Assembly (NCBI GenBank): GCA_048498035.1
Contig: JBEHYT010000018.1
Span: forward strand, 22,296-86,295
Reading direction: 5' to 3'
DNA from: CADEDV01 sp048498035
Lineage (GTDB): Bacteria > Bacteroidota > Bacteroidia > Chitinophagales > Chitinophagaceae
DNA length: 64,000 nt
The notes beneath the pieces are model-generated. The model saw nothing but the letters and a program-made list of their open reading frames with translations, had not been told where the DNA came from and did not search any database. Position 1 is the first letter of the stretch, and every line of letters starts with the position of its first letter. Positions 8,326 to 17,303 of this stretch are shown here, one piece after another. The position numbers and the translations under genes are program-made.

Positions 8326-9072
8326 TCATCGCTTTTCTGCTACACATAGCCAGTCCCACGGTGCCGGCTGCTGCAGCCATTCGGGTGGCTTTACAAATTC
8401 CGTGGTCCATTCGTATTCTATTTTTTCCATCCGGTGTGCCGTGAATCCGTTGCGTTGCAACAGCAATTCCAGTTCTGCCGCCAGGTAATGCTTGGTAGCT
8501 ACATTGTCGATATCAAGATTCCCGTCCAGCAGTGCATCAAATTTCCTGGCAGCAGTAGCTGACGAGAATTGTTGTTTAAACAGCGCCCGGTCAATCTTCC
8601 ATTTGCGTTGCACGATCCGCGACAGCATCCCTGATTCAAGCGAAGGGACCACCAACACCAGGGCGCCGCCTTTTTTTACTGATTTGGCAAGATTAGCGAA
8701 GAATGCATCTCTTTTTTTCGCTTCATGAGTTAAAATAGCGTTGATACAAACTGCCACATCACAATTAGGGAGTGAAGCGCGGGGAGAAGAAAAGTCTGCC
8801 CGCAGATAGCTGATATTGGACAATCCCGTATGACGCTGCTGCGCAATCGCCAGGTTTTTTGAAGAAATATCGGCTGCTATCACTTTCCGGAAAAGGGGTG
8901 ACAGTACAGGTAGCCATTTACCAACGGCGCAGCCTGCATCCAGCACGGTTTTCTTAGAGTCCGCAAGACCGGCAATCACGTCGCGGATCACACCGCGCCG
9001 GTCATTCTGAAGAACGTCAAAAATCTCGTCATCGTATCCCGGTGCTATTTTTTCCCAGTAGTTCCTGTCCAT
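8326..9072 (-). CDS. Class I SAM-dependent methyltransferase
   Basis: Rossmann-fold methyltransferase of 248 aa. Motif I is VLDAGCAVGKWLPVL, the acidic end of strand 2 is IAADIS, and CINAILTHEAKKRD corresponds to the motif IV region. The target molecule cannot be deduced. I use the ATG at 9072 (MDRNYWEKIAPGYDDEIF) because that segment is the conserved start and because a TAnnTTTG box lies five bases before it; an upstream ATG at 9090 would put this box inside the gene. Confidence 0.85.
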   Translation of the reverse strand: MDRNYWEKIAPGYDDEIFDVLQNDRRGVIRDVIAGLADSKKTVLDAGCAVGKWLPVLSPLFRKVIAADISSKNLAIAQQRHTGLSNISYLRADFSSPRASLPNCDVAVCINAILTHEAKKRDAFFANLAKSVKKGGALVLVVPSLESGMLSRIVQRKWKIDRALFKQQFSSATAARKFDALLDGNLDIDNVATKHYLAAELELLLQRNGFTAHRMEKIEYEWTTEFVKPPEWLQQPAPWDWLCVAEKR

Positions 9073-9077
9073 AGCGT

Positions 9078-9085
9078 CAAATTTA
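9078..9085 (-). promoter_or_regulatory. Candidate -7 element abutting the methyltransferase start
   Basis: On the minus strand TAAATTTG fits TAnnTTTG and ends five bases before the ATG at 9072, so the transcript would begin at or near the start codon. No clear -33 TTTG is found at the expected spacing. Confidence 0.4.
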
Positions 9086-9208
9086 TGCACAAAATTCGTT
9101 TTGGTGTGATTTTGGCTGCTTTCGTTGCGACCGAATTTACAGGTTTATCATCTTCACCGCATCTTCCGCCAGGGGCCAACTCCATTTTTGATCTTAAATC
9201 AATGCAAG

Positions 9209-10108
9209 ATGAAAAACGTTAGCATCGCAGGCGCTGTATTGGCATTCCTGCTATTGACCTCCGCCATTTTTTTTCTTACTGCCTGCCAGAAAGAAGCAGG
9301 TTCTTCCACCCAGGTCCCGGACGGGCAACAACGGGTACAAATCCGCCTGTCAGACAACCCAGTCAATTTTGATGCAGTGAATGTAGACATTCAGCGTGTA
9401 GAAGTGCTGGTAGTGCCGGACAGTTGTGGCGGGCGCTATGATGACGGTAATGGCGGCCGCTGTGATTACGATCATGATGGCGATCATCACAGCAATGAGG
9501 GATGTGCTGTGTGGGATACGCTGGATATTCGAACCGGGGTCTATGATTTGTTGCATCTTGCCAATGGTAATGACACGTTGCTGGCCAGTGGTCTTACCGT
9601 GGCTGGTCGAATCAAACAGATTCGCCTTACACTTGGTACGCAGAACAGCGTCGTTATAGATAGTGTTTCTTATCCACTGGCTACCTGGAATGGCTACAAT
9701 CGTGTTACCATTACGCTGGCTGGTGGCCAGGTGGAACAACTGGGCGCTAATGATCTGCAATTGTGGCTCGATTTTGACGCCGGCCGTTCAGTTATTAAAG
9801 TCAGCAACAATCATTTCGTGATCAAGCCTTTCCTTCGCGTATGGCTTCCGGCACAAACCGGCAGCATAAAAGGAATGATAGTTCCGCGGGAAGCGGAAGC
9901 TATTGTATCAGCGGTAGCCAATGGCGATACACTGGTAGCGATTCCGGAAGGACGAAATGGGTATTTTAAGATCCGCGGTCTTATGGGTAGCAGCGCATCC
10001 ATTTTTGTAAATGCTACAGCGCAGGGCTACCAGGATACAACGATTGCCAGTGTTACATTACAACGTGGGCACGATACCGATATCGGGACCATTCGTCTTC
10101 ATCAATAA
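9209..10108 (+). CDS. DUF4382-type lipoprotein
   Basis: Exported lipoprotein of 299 aa. The signal peptide ends in the lipobox LTAC at residues 23-26. VQIRLSDNPVNFDAVNVDIQ begins a DUF4382 domain, found in many Bacteroidota surface lipoproteins of unknown function. A loop at about residues 75-97 is packed with Asp, His and Gly between cysteines (for example CDYDHDGDHH), which could bind a metal such as calcium; this is inference. The last 70 residues resemble a carboxypeptidase-regulatory-like beta sandwich. Translation from an upstream in-frame codon at 9125 would spoil the signal peptide. Confidence 0.82.
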   Translation: MKNVSIAGAVLAFLLLTSAIFFLTACQKEAGSSTQVPDGQQRVQIRLSDNPVNFDAVNVDIQRVEVLVVPDSCGGRYDDGNGGRCDYDHDGDHHSNEGCAVWDTLDIRTGVYDLLHLANGNDTLLASGLTVAGRIKQIRLTLGTQNSVVIDSVSYPLATWNGYNRVTITLAGGQVEQLGANDLQLWLDFDAGRSVIKVSNNHFVIKPFLRVWLPAQTGSIKGMIVPREAEAIVSAVANGDTLVAIPEGRNGYFKIRGLMGSSASIFVNATAQGYQDTTIASVTLQRGHDTDIGTIRLHQ

Positions 10109-10122
10109 ATAATAAATGATAC

Positions 10123-10150
10123 GTACAGCCCCCACGCGGGGCTGTACTTT
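10123..10150. terminator. Bidirectional terminator
   Basis: Perfect 10-bp stem GTACAGCCCC / GGGGCTGTAC (10123-10132 and 10138-10147) with a 5-base loop and a short T-run, between two convergent genes. Confidence 0.85.
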
Positions 10151-11108
10151 ATTCAACCGTAAGGTCAAATGTAACGGGTTGGGTAAGCGTAAAGAAAATA
10201 GGTACACCAGCCATTTTTCCCGCTTTCCATTTCCCGCTGGAAAGCATCACTACACGAACTGCTTCCTGGACTAATTTTTTATGAAGGCCATCCGGGTTCA
10301 AAACATCCGTTTTGATGATCTGCCCATGATCGTCAAGAGTAAAAACCACGCGCACTTCCTGTCGCACATGTTTCTCGCCCCTGGGCACTTTAATATATTT
10401 CATTACCTCTTTGTCGATGTTAACTGCAACAAACCGGTTAAAGCCTTGCGCTCCCTTAAATTCGGGCGGCGTGGTAATGGATGAGTATTCAAAATGACGA
10501 ACGGGTAAATCGGGCAAGTGAAAAACCTCCGGAGCGATTTTCCCGGGCTGCACTTTAACACCTTCATAGGTTGCAATATAAGTGGGCGTTTCATCGTAGC
10601 CAGACAGGTAGGCAGCGTGCGTGGCATTAGTGTACACATCAATATGGTCCATTGTATTTACCGCATTCTGCGCCGGGTCCAGGTATAGGTCTGGTGCGTA
10701 ATAGTACATCTGCAGATGGTCCGCCGTTTTTAACGCCACGGAATTGCAGTTATAGCCTGCTACCTGCTTCTTTTCTTTGCCTGGGATTACTTTTGGGATG
10801 GCGCTGGTATCTTCGGAATAGTCGCGGTAGAAAAGCGTGTCAATTCCTTTTAAAACAAAATACCAACGCTTTTCTGCGGGAACGTAATATTCAGTGGCCG
10901 GACCGCTTTCCCGTTTGTATTTGCCATCCTGGATGGTAAGGGTCATCGTTTCGCCAAGCGCCATAGCCCGCCTGAAGCTGATATCCGCAATACCCTGTAC
11001 ACGGGATTTTACGTCTATTTTGTACTGGATAATGCCCTCAAACGGAGTTTGGCTGTAAAGTTGTGCTGCTGTAAAAACCAGCGCCATGGCCGTTGACAAA
11101 TATTTCAT
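10149..11108 (-). CDS. Secreted GLPGLI/DUF4412-like protein fused to a TonB C-terminal domain
   Basis: Protein of 319 aa with an N-terminal signal peptide ending near AQLYSQ. Residues about 20-215 look like the beta-rich GLPGLI/DUF4412-type fold (pattern GIIQYKIDVKS, VAGYNCNSVALKT). Residues about 235-319 match the TonB C-terminal domain: VRVVFTLDDHGQIIKTDVLN, then SSGKWKAGKMAGVPIFF and a terminal PVTFDL. TonB itself needs an N-terminal inner-membrane anchor; here the domain follows a cleavable signal, so it would be periplasmic and could not energise receptors in the usual way. Divergent from the lipoprotein gene at 11156. Confidence 0.75.
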   Translation of the reverse strand: MKYLSTAMALVFTAAQLYSQTPFEGIIQYKIDVKSRVQGIADISFRRAMALGETMTLTIQDGKYKRESGPATEYYVPAEKRWYFVLKGIDTLFYRDYSEDTSAIPKVIPGKEKKQVAGYNCNSVALKTADHLQMYYYAPDLYLDPAQNAVNTMDHIDVYTNATHAAYLSGYDETPTYIATYEGVKVQPGKIAPEVFHLPDLPVRHFEYSSITTPPEFKGAQGFNRFVAVNIDKEVMKYIKVPRGEKHVRQEVRVVFTLDDHGQIIKTDVLNPDGLHKKLVQEAVRVVMLSSGKWKAGKMAGVPIFFTLTQPVTFDLTVE

Positions 11109-11114
11109 TGCGTT

Positions 11115-11133
11115 AAGATACTATTTGTATCTT
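11115..11133. promoter_or_regulatory. Inverted repeat in a 47-bp divergent promoter
   Basis: AAGATAC-N5-GTATCTT, perfect 7-bp arms. Each arm contains a TATCTT that could serve as the -7 box for one of the two diverging genes, so the repeat may be either a symmetric promoter pair or a shared operator. Confidence 0.35.
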
Positions 11134-11155
11134 GAACCGGTAAATCACACCAACT

Positions 11156-12040
11156 ATGCAAATAAAAACAATGCTGAAGCTGGCAGCCTTTTCCAGTTTT
11201 GTTCTTTTTATGGCCGCCTGCTCCAACAAAAAATCAGGTGAAGCTTATGCTTTAAAAATGAAACTCGCGCCTGGCGATCATTTTGTTCAAAATGCTGAAC
11301 TTACCATGACACTTGATATGGAGGCAGCCGGACAAAAAGTTAAGATGAATATGAATACCAATACCGGGGCTGACTTTGACGTGCTGGGAGACTCTGCCGG
11401 AATGAAAAAGGTGCAGATGAAGTATACGAAAATGGATATGAACATGGACATGGATGTGCCCGGCGCCAATTCTGACGAAATGAATGAACGTATGAAAGAC
11501 GTGGCTGACGCAATGGTTAATAAGACAATTACATTATTGCTGGATAAAGACAACAAGATTGTGGAAAGCGAAGGCCTGGTAGAGTTGATGTCGGCAGATC
11601 CTAATATGAGTGATGTGCAACGCGAGGTTGTTAGCAAAATGTTTGATAAGGATCAACTCAACCAATCGTTTGGCCAGATGTTCCAGATGTATCCCGACAA
11701 ACCCGTGCAGGTAGGTGATTCCTGGGTAAAAAATCTCGATCTGGCTATGGGTGGAATAAAAATGAAGTCAAAAGTTACCTATGAGCTCAAGAGTGTGGAT
11801 GGCAATACCGCATCCATTGGAATAAAAGGAGCGATTGATGGAGAAGGATCCATGAATAGCGCCGGTACTGATATGAAGATGTCTATGAAAGGATCCCAGG
11901 ATGGGCAAACAAAAGTTGACCTGCAAACAGGGTATATGCAGTCTGCCGATCTGAACGGAGATATTAAAGCCACTGCGAACGCTGCGGGGATGAAAATTCC
12001 GATGACGATAAAAATGAAAGTAAAAACAAGCGGAAAATAA
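11156..12040 (+). CDS. DUF6263-like lipoprotein
   Basis: Lipoprotein of 294 aa with lipobox MAAC at residues 18-21. The mature part begins LKMKLAPGDHFVQNAELTMTL, the start of the DUF6263 pattern, and is very rich in methionine, lysine and aspartate (runs such as KMDMNMDMDV). A central SFGQMFQMYPDKPVQVGDSW and a late beta-rich half complete it. Function is unknown. The Met-rich region could bind copper, but no CxxM or His cluster supports this, so I do not claim it. Confidence 0.7.
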   Translation: MQIKTMLKLAAFSSFVLFMAACSNKKSGEAYALKMKLAPGDHFVQNAELTMTLDMEAAGQKVKMNMNTNTGADFDVLGDSAGMKKVQMKYTKMDMNMDMDVPGANSDEMNERMKDVADAMVNKTITLLLDKDNKIVESEGLVELMSADPNMSDVQREVVSKMFDKDQLNQSFGQMFQMYPDKPVQVGDSWVKNLDLAMGGIKMKSKVTYELKSVDGNTASIGIKGAIDGEGSMNSAGTDMKMSMKGSQDGQTKVDLQTGYMQSADLNGDIKATANAAGMKIPMTIKMKVKTSGK

Positions 12041-12065
12041 CAACTGACCAATTGCTTATAAAACA

Positions 12066-12094
12066 AATCCCGCCAACTGGCGGGATTTTATTTT
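12066..12094. terminator. Bidirectional terminator, near-identical to the one after dnaK
   Basis: Stem AATCCCGCCA / TGGCGGGATT (12066-12075 and 12078-12087) with a minimal loop, followed by TTATTTT. It lies between the lipoprotein and topA. The same 22-base core, with one changed base, ends dnaK at 51197. Confidence 0.88.
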
Positions 12095-12110
12095 GCTATT
12101 TGTTACCAAT

Positions 12111-14705
12111 TTATTTCTTCTTCTTTGGCGCGGCTTTTTTTGGAGCCGCCTTTTTTGTGGCGGTTTTCTTTGCCGCCTTTTTCGCGGGCGCTTTCTTTTC
12201 CTTTTTTGCAAATGCACCCGGTATTTCTGCTTCAATGGCCTGCTTCACCTCGTCAAGCGTAAATGCTGCCGCTTCTTCGGCGGTATACCGGCTGTCGTCT
12301 TTTTTCCGGGGAAATTTCACCATCTTTTTATTGAAACGGATAAAAGGCCCCCAACGACCGTTTTCAATCGCAATCTTTTCATCAGCCCAGCGCTGGATGA
12401 AACGGTTTGCTTCTTTCTTCACTTTCGCATCAATCAATTCATCCATTTCAGCCTGCGTCAGCTGGTCAAAATTATATCGTTTCGGCACATTGATAAACAT
12501 GCCATCCCATTTAATATAAGGGCCAAAACGTCCTTTTCCCTTGGTAATAGGCTTGTCATCATAAAACCCAACGGGCGCGTCTGCCGTTTTCTTTTCTTCA
12601 ATCAGCGAAATCGCTTTTTCAAGATCAACGGAAGACAGATCAGTGCCGCGGGGTATTGAGATATATTCTTCACCCCATTTTACATAAGGGCCAAAACGGC
12701 CAACATTCACCGAAATATCTTTTCCTTCATACTGGCCAAATGTGCCCTGGATGCGGAAAAGTTCCATCGCTTCATCAAAGCTGATTGTTTCAATGCTTTG
12801 ACCGGTTGGGATTTTGGCGAAACGTGGTTTTTCCTCATCATCTGCACTTCCAATCTGCACCATGGGGCCATACCGACCCATACGTGCCACTACCGGCTTC
12901 CCGGATTCAGGATCAGTGCCCAGTTCACGTTCTCCTTTGATGCGCTCCGCAGTTTCAATGGTATTGTCTACATCCTTTTTAAAGGGACTGTAAAACTCGT
13001 CGATCATCTTGTTCCACTTCATCTTCCCTTCTGCAACATCGTCAAACTCTTCTTCAATACGGGCGGTGAAGCTGTAATCCATGATATCATCAAAATACTG
13101 CTTCAGGAAGTCTGTTACCACCAGTCCAAGATCCGATGGAAAAAGCTTTGACTTTTCTGCGCCTGTATTTTCCTGGGCGGCTTGTTGTTTCACTTTATTA
13201 TCGCTCAGCACAAACACCCGGTATTCCCGCATCGTACCTTCTTTATCACGTTTTTCGACGTAACCGCGTTTGAGAATGGTAGAAATAGTAGGAGCGTAGG
13301 TAGAAGGTCGGCCGATGCCAAGCTCTTCCAGCTTTTTCACCAGCGATGCTTCCGTGTAGCGGGGTTGTGGTCTGCTGAATCGCTCGGTCGCCTTCATTTC
13401 GCGCAGCGGCAAGTCCTGGCCAACGGTAAGCGGTGGCAACATGCCTTCCTGGTTGTCGTCTTCCATTTCATCTTCGTCCTTATCCTCACGGTACACTTTC
13501 AGGAATCCGTCAAATTTCAAAACTTCACCGGTAGCGGTAAGTTCTTCTTTATTGGTAGATACCTGGATTTTCGCTGTTGTTTTTTCGAGTTCAGCATCTG
13601 CCATCTGGCTGGCCATTGTCCGTTTCCAGATCAACTCATACAGCCGCGCCCATTCCGGTTCTACCACGGTGGCATTGCTCATATAAGTGGGACGTATTGC
13701 TTCGTGCGCTTCCTGCGCGCTCTCGTTTTTGTTTTTGTATTTCCGGAATTGATGATACTGCTCACCATACATGCTTTTTACCGTATTGGTAATATCTCCA
13801 AGCGCTGTGTTACTCAGGTTCACACTATCTGTACGCATGTAGGTGATATGCCCGTTTTCATACAACCGCTGTGCAATCTGCATGGTACGCGCAACGCCAT
13901 AGCCCAGTTTCCTGGATGCTTCCTGTTGCAGCGTGGAAGTGGTAAATGGAGGTGCCGGGGAACGTTTTCCAGGTTTTACCTGGATATCGGTAACCGCATA
14001 GTTAGCGCCTACACATTGTTGTAAAAACTGCTCAGCATCTTCTGCGCTGCTTTGTTTTTTGCCTTCGGCAACAAAGGATACATTTTTACCGCCCAGGTCT
14101 TTGGCGGTAAATATCGCTTCAATTTTAAAATGACTAACAGGTGTAAAGGCATTGATCTCGCGTTCGCGTTCGGCAATCAGCCGTACCGCCACGCTTTGTA
14201 CGCGGCCGGCGCTAAGGTTGTTGCGCATGCTCATTTTGCGCCAGAGCACCGGGCTCAGTTCAAACCCCACAATGCGGTCCAGGATCCGTCGCGCCTGCTG
14301 CGCCATTACGAGGTTCATATCCAGCTTGCGCGGATTTTCTACCGCTTCTTTAATTGCTGGTTTTGTAATTTCATGAAAAACAATGCGTTTGGTGGTCCGG
14401 GGGTCTAATCCCAACACCTCGCAAAGGTGCCAGCTAATGGCTTCACCTTCACGGTCCTCATCCGTTGCCAACCATACTTCCTGGCTTTTGCTGGCCAGTT
14501 TTTTCAACTCGCTCACCACTTTTTCCTTGTCCTCCGGGACAATATACCGGGGTTCAAATCCTTTTTCCACATCAATGCCCATCCCCGCCTTTTCCAGGTC
14601 GCGGATATGGCCAAAACAGCTCTTCACCTGGAAGTCTGATCCAAGAATCTTTTCAATCGTCTTCGCTTTCGCAGGGCTCTCTACAATCAACAGGTTTTTC
14701 GCCAT
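12111..14705 (-). CDS. topA: DNA topoisomerase I
   Basis: Type IA topoisomerase of 864 aa that relaxes negative supercoils. The Toprim domain has E9 and the acidic triad D82, D84, E86 (TDEDREGE). The active tyrosine is Y289 in GHITYMRTDS. In place of the zinc ribbons of E. coli TopA, the C-terminal third holds four Toprim_Crpt-type repeats, each with a GR(F/Y/W)GP core (RMGRYGPMV, VGRFGPYVK, KGRFGPYIK, NGRWGPFIR). The last 30 residues are a Lys/Ala/Pro tail (PKKAAPKKAAPKKKK), likely a nonspecific DNA-binding extension. Monocistronic. Confidence 0.97.
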   Translation of the reverse strand: MAKNLLIVESPAKAKTIEKILGSDFQVKSCFGHIRDLEKAGMGIDVEKGFEPRYIVPEDKEKVVSELKKLASKSQEVWLATDEDREGEAISWHLCEVLGLDPRTTKRIVFHEITKPAIKEAVENPRKLDMNLVMAQQARRILDRIVGFELSPVLWRKMSMRNNLSAGRVQSVAVRLIAEREREINAFTPVSHFKIEAIFTAKDLGGKNVSFVAEGKKQSSAEDAEQFLQQCVGANYAVTDIQVKPGKRSPAPPFTTSTLQQEASRKLGYGVARTMQIAQRLYENGHITYMRTDSVNLSNTALGDITNTVKSMYGEQYHQFRKYKNKNESAQEAHEAIRPTYMSNATVVEPEWARLYELIWKRTMASQMADAELEKTTAKIQVSTNKEELTATGEVLKFDGFLKVYREDKDEDEMEDDNQEGMLPPLTVGQDLPLREMKATERFSRPQPRYTEASLVKKLEELGIGRPSTYAPTISTILKRGYVEKRDKEGTMREYRVFVLSDNKVKQQAAQENTGAEKSKLFPSDLGLVVTDFLKQYFDDIMDYSFTARIEEEFDDVAEGKMKWNKMIDEFYSPFKKDVDNTIETAERIKGERELGTDPESGKPVVARMGRYGPMVQIGSADDEEKPRFAKIPTGQSIETISFDEAMELFRIQGTFGQYEGKDISVNVGRFGPYVKWGEEYISIPRGTDLSSVDLEKAISLIEEKKTADAPVGFYDDKPITKGKGRFGPYIKWDGMFINVPKRYNFDQLTQAEMDELIDAKVKKEANRFIQRWADEKIAIENGRWGPFIRFNKKMVKFPRKKDDSRYTAEEAAAFTLDEVKQAIEAEIPGAFAKKEKKAPAKKAAKKTATKKAAPKKAAPKKKK

Positions 14706-14867
14706 AGTGATACCTTATTATAATACAAAAACCGCTTTACAGCGGCTGCAAGTTAGAACAAGAATAGCGATTTTTTTTCGAAAAGGTCAAACCTCGTTTG
14801 CCGGAACCGGCGAAAACGGTCTAAAAATCAATTTTTTAGATACCATTATTTTTTGCGTTTTTGACCG

Positions 14868-15578
14868 TTAGCGCTGCTCATCCGCTAATTGCACCCGGAT
14901 CAAATCCGCCACTCCCATCGCCCAACGGGCATACTCCCGCGCAGATGGATGGAGCCCGTCCCCGGCCACCAATCCGGGGTCTTTTCCGGCCTCACGCGTC
15001 CACCCGGTAATGTCAAGGTAGTGCACCTGGTACTGCTGACTAATTTTCCGGTTTATTGCATTAAAGGCATCTATTTCACGGGCAATTGCGTCGCGGTCGC
15101 GATCAGCCGCAAAAGGAGTTACACCCCAATCCGGTATCGACAGCACAATCACATGCTCCTTTTTACCCGCTGCAAAATCAATTGATTGTTTCAACAGACC
15201 TTCAAACTGAACTGCATATTCTTGGGCCGAACGGCCGCGATACTGGTTATTTACTCCAATCAACAGCGTTACAAAATCATAAGTGCCCAGGTGTGTTGTA
15301 TTCCGAATACCCGCTTCCAGTTCATCGGTTGTCCAACCCGTGCGCGCAATGATCTCTGCCGGATGAAAAGCAATGCCCTGCCCACGTAACTGTTGCACCA
15401 GTTGATGCGGGAAGTTTTCAAACGAAGGAATGGCTTCACCAATAGTGTAGGAATCACCAAGGGCAAGCAGGTTATAGCTGCTGTCTGAATAAGTTGTGTT
15501 GGACCGGGTAAACATGTGCGCGGATGGTTTTGACGCAGTGAAAATAAGCAGAACGGCAGCGAAAAAAACTGTTTTCAT
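14868..15578 (-). CDS. Secreted SGNH/GDSL hydrolase
   Basis: Lipase/esterase-like hydrolase of 236 aa with an N-terminal signal peptide. Block I is LLALGDSYTIGE with the nucleophilic serine, block III is LLIGVNNQYRG (Asn of the oxyanion hole) and block V is GDGLHPS with the Asp-x-x-His pair. Substrate unknown; relatives act on acyl esters, including those on polysaccharides and lysophospholipids. Its start overlaps the stop of the alpha/beta hydrolase by four bases (15575-15578), so the two are translated together. Confidence 0.88.
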   Translation of the reverse strand: MKTVFFAAVLLIFTASKPSAHMFTRSNTTYSDSSYNLLALGDSYTIGEAIPSFENFPHQLVQQLRGQGIAFHPAEIIARTGWTTDELEAGIRNTTHLGTYDFVTLLIGVNNQYRGRSAQEYAVQFEGLLKQSIDFAAGKKEHVIVLSIPDWGVTPFAADRDRDAIAREIDAFNAINRKISQQYQVHYLDITGWTREAGKDPGLVAGDGLHPSAREYARWAMGVADLIRVQLADEQR

Positions 15579-16417
15579 AGAAATTCAAGGATCGCTTTTG
15601 TCACTTTGTTGTCGCGGTAAATGCGACTATGACCGAGTCCGCTGGTATATACGAATTTGATGTTTGGATAGTTTTCCTGTTCAACGGCTTTAACATCGGC
15701 AACAGGAGTTACATCATCATCTTCATCATGAAACCAGCATACGCTTGCACGAATATGTCGCATCGCCCGTTTGATAGAATACCACTGGGAACTAACGCCA
15801 CCGGCCTGAACAATTACGGTTTCAAATTCGCGCCGTACGGCGCTATCCAGCTTTAAGATCCTGAAAAAACTGTCGATGGCACTTTCGGTTTCTGTAGCAG
15901 GCGCCACCAGCACAAGCCTGTAGGCATCGGTATGAGAGATTTCCTCCAGCGCCAGGCTCACGGCAAGTCCGCCAAATGAATGTGCCATATAGCTTTCTAC
16001 CGGCCCGTATTGTTTATGAATTTCGCGGATCAGATCCCTGTAAATGGGCGCGGTAATAGTGGCGCCACTGCTTCTGCCGTGCGCAGGTGCATCAAACGCC
16101 AGTACTTCATAGCCTTTGTTGATCAACGGTTGCACGTACCTGTCGAAATTGGTAACCGACGATTCAAATCCATGAATGATCAACACTTTCCGGGGTGAGC
16201 CCGCATTCCATTGCCATCCCTGGACAGAATAACCGGCAAATGACAGCCGAATGGAATCTGCTTTTTCAAATACCGGCGGCAGTGGCTTGCGAAGTCGCTT
16301 CTGCGGTGTGCAAAACAGTTGAAAGGCGGCCCTGGCCGCTTTCTTTTTGGAGAGCAGGGAAAGAAATTTGAATTTTGTCCTGATATACGCCAGCGCCAGT
16401 CTTTGTGCAACAGTCAT
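15575..16417 (-). CDS. Alpha/beta hydrolase
   Basis: Protein of 280 aa from the ATG at 16417. The nucleophile elbow is AHSFGG, the strand and oxyanion region is LIIHGFESS, and FHDEDDDVTP and GLGHSRI provide the acid and histidine of the triad. AFDAPAHGRSSG is typical of the Abhydrolase_6 group. No signal peptide, so cytoplasmic. Substrate unknown. It precedes and overlaps the GDSL hydrolase and is divergent from the DUF2520 gene with under 30 bases between starts, so each promoter must lie inside the other's coding region. Confidence 0.85.
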   Translation of the reverse strand: MTVAQRLALAYIRTKFKFLSLLSKKKAARAAFQLFCTPQKRLRKPLPPVFEKADSIRLSFAGYSVQGWQWNAGSPRKVLIIHGFESSVTNFDRYVQPLINKGYEVLAFDAPAHGRSSGATITAPIYRDLIREIHKQYGPVESYMAHSFGGLAVSLALEEISHTDAYRLVLVAPATETESAIDSFFRILKLDSAVRREFETVIVQAGGVSSQWYSIKRAMRHIRASVCWFHDEDDDVTPVADVKAVEQENYPNIKFVYTSGLGHSRIYRDNKVTKAILEFL

Positions 16418-16445
16418 TTTAAAAATGTGTATGTCAAAATTAAGC

Positions 16446-17207
16446 ATGGATATCGTAATCATCGGTTCGGGAAATGTAGCTGCCATTCTGGGGCGTAAAT
16501 TTCGGGCCGCAGGCCATCGTATCGTGCAGGTGTACAGCAGGAATACGAATGCGGCCAGTGCGCTTGCCTATGAGTGGGATACAGAGTCGGCCAATTATAA
16601 AAGCGTGATCAATAAAACGGCCGATTTATACCTGCTGGCCGTGTCTGACGATGCAATTGCAGAAGTGGCAGATAGTCTTGAGCTTCCTGGCAAAGTGGTG
16701 GCACATACGGCTGCTTCAGTTCCTAAGGAAGTGCTGCGTAAGGTTAGCAAGCATTATGGTGTTTTTTACCCGCTGCAAACACTGCGCAAGGAAATGGACC
16801 ATCTTCCTACCGTCCCGGTGTTTATTGATGGCAGTGATGAAAGCACGCGGCGAAAGCTGGAGTTGCTGGCTCAATCCATCACCACGCAGCAGGTTGTGGA
16901 AGCGGGTGATGAAGCGCGGTTGAAACTGCATATCGCTGCCGTGCTGGTGAGTAATTTCGTAAACTACCTGTATGTGCTGGCAGAAACATATTGTAAAAAG
17001 GAAGGCATTAACTTCAAACAATTATTGCCATTGATTGAAGAAACAGCGTTAAAAATAAAAACGATGCCGCCCCACCTGGCTCAAACCGGGCCTGCCTTGC
17101 GACATGATGCGGAAACGATCCAGAAACATCTTGCACTGCTGGCAGACCATCCTGATCTGCTTCCCATTTATCGGCTTTTTACCGAACAAATTGGCAAAAT
17201 GCATTGA
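16446..17207 (+). CDS. Rossmann-fold DUF2520 protein
   Basis: Putative NAD(P)-dependent oxidoreductase of 253 aa. The start VIIGSGNVAAILGRKF is a dinucleotide-binding GxGxxA-type loop, followed by YSRN and the LLAVSDDAI strand. The second half, with YPLQTLRKE and the long helices from KLHIAAVLVSNFVNYLY, is the DUF2520 domain, related to ketopantoate/pyrroline-carboxylate reductase dimerisation folds. Reaction unknown. I choose the ATG at 16446; ATGs at 16425 and 16431 are in frame. It opens the same-strand run leading to ferredoxin, IscX, KdsC, UbiA and Maf. Confidence 0.88.
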   Translation: MDIVIIGSGNVAAILGRKFRAAGHRIVQVYSRNTNAASALAYEWDTESANYKSVINKTADLYLLAVSDDAIAEVADSLELPGKVVAHTAASVPKEVLRKVSKHYGVFYPLQTLRKEMDHLPTVPVFIDGSDESTRRKLELLAQSITTQQVVEAGDEARLKLHIAAVLVSNFVNYLYVLAETYCKKEGINFKQLLPLIEETALKIKTMPPHLAQTGPALRHDAETIQKHLALLADHPDLLPIYRLFTEQIGKMH

Positions 17208-17254
17208 TAACCCGTTATTTCCCGAACAAGTAAACGGTTTACATGTTTTTCAAA

Positions 17255-17262
17255 TACCTTTG
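17255..17262 (+). promoter_or_regulatory. Candidate -7 element for the ferredoxin gene
   Basis: TACCTTTG fits TAnnTTTG, 41 bases before the ferredoxin ATG. It suggests that the ferredoxin-IscX unit is transcribed apart from the DUF2520 gene. Confidence 0.5.
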
Positions 17263-17303
17263 CACCCCGGATATGGGGAGTAGGATAAACGAAAAACGGA
17301 ACG

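Noticed and set aside
11156..12040. Met/Asp-rich lipoprotein as a copper chaperone
   Set aside because: The Met residues are scattered through amphipathic repeats with no Cys or His motif, and no copper gene is nearby.
13182..14024. A 280-aa open frame on the plus strand opposite topA, and other long frames there
   Set aside because: topA on the minus strand has complete catalytic motifs over this whole stretch. The plus-strand frame is low in complexity and has no domain.
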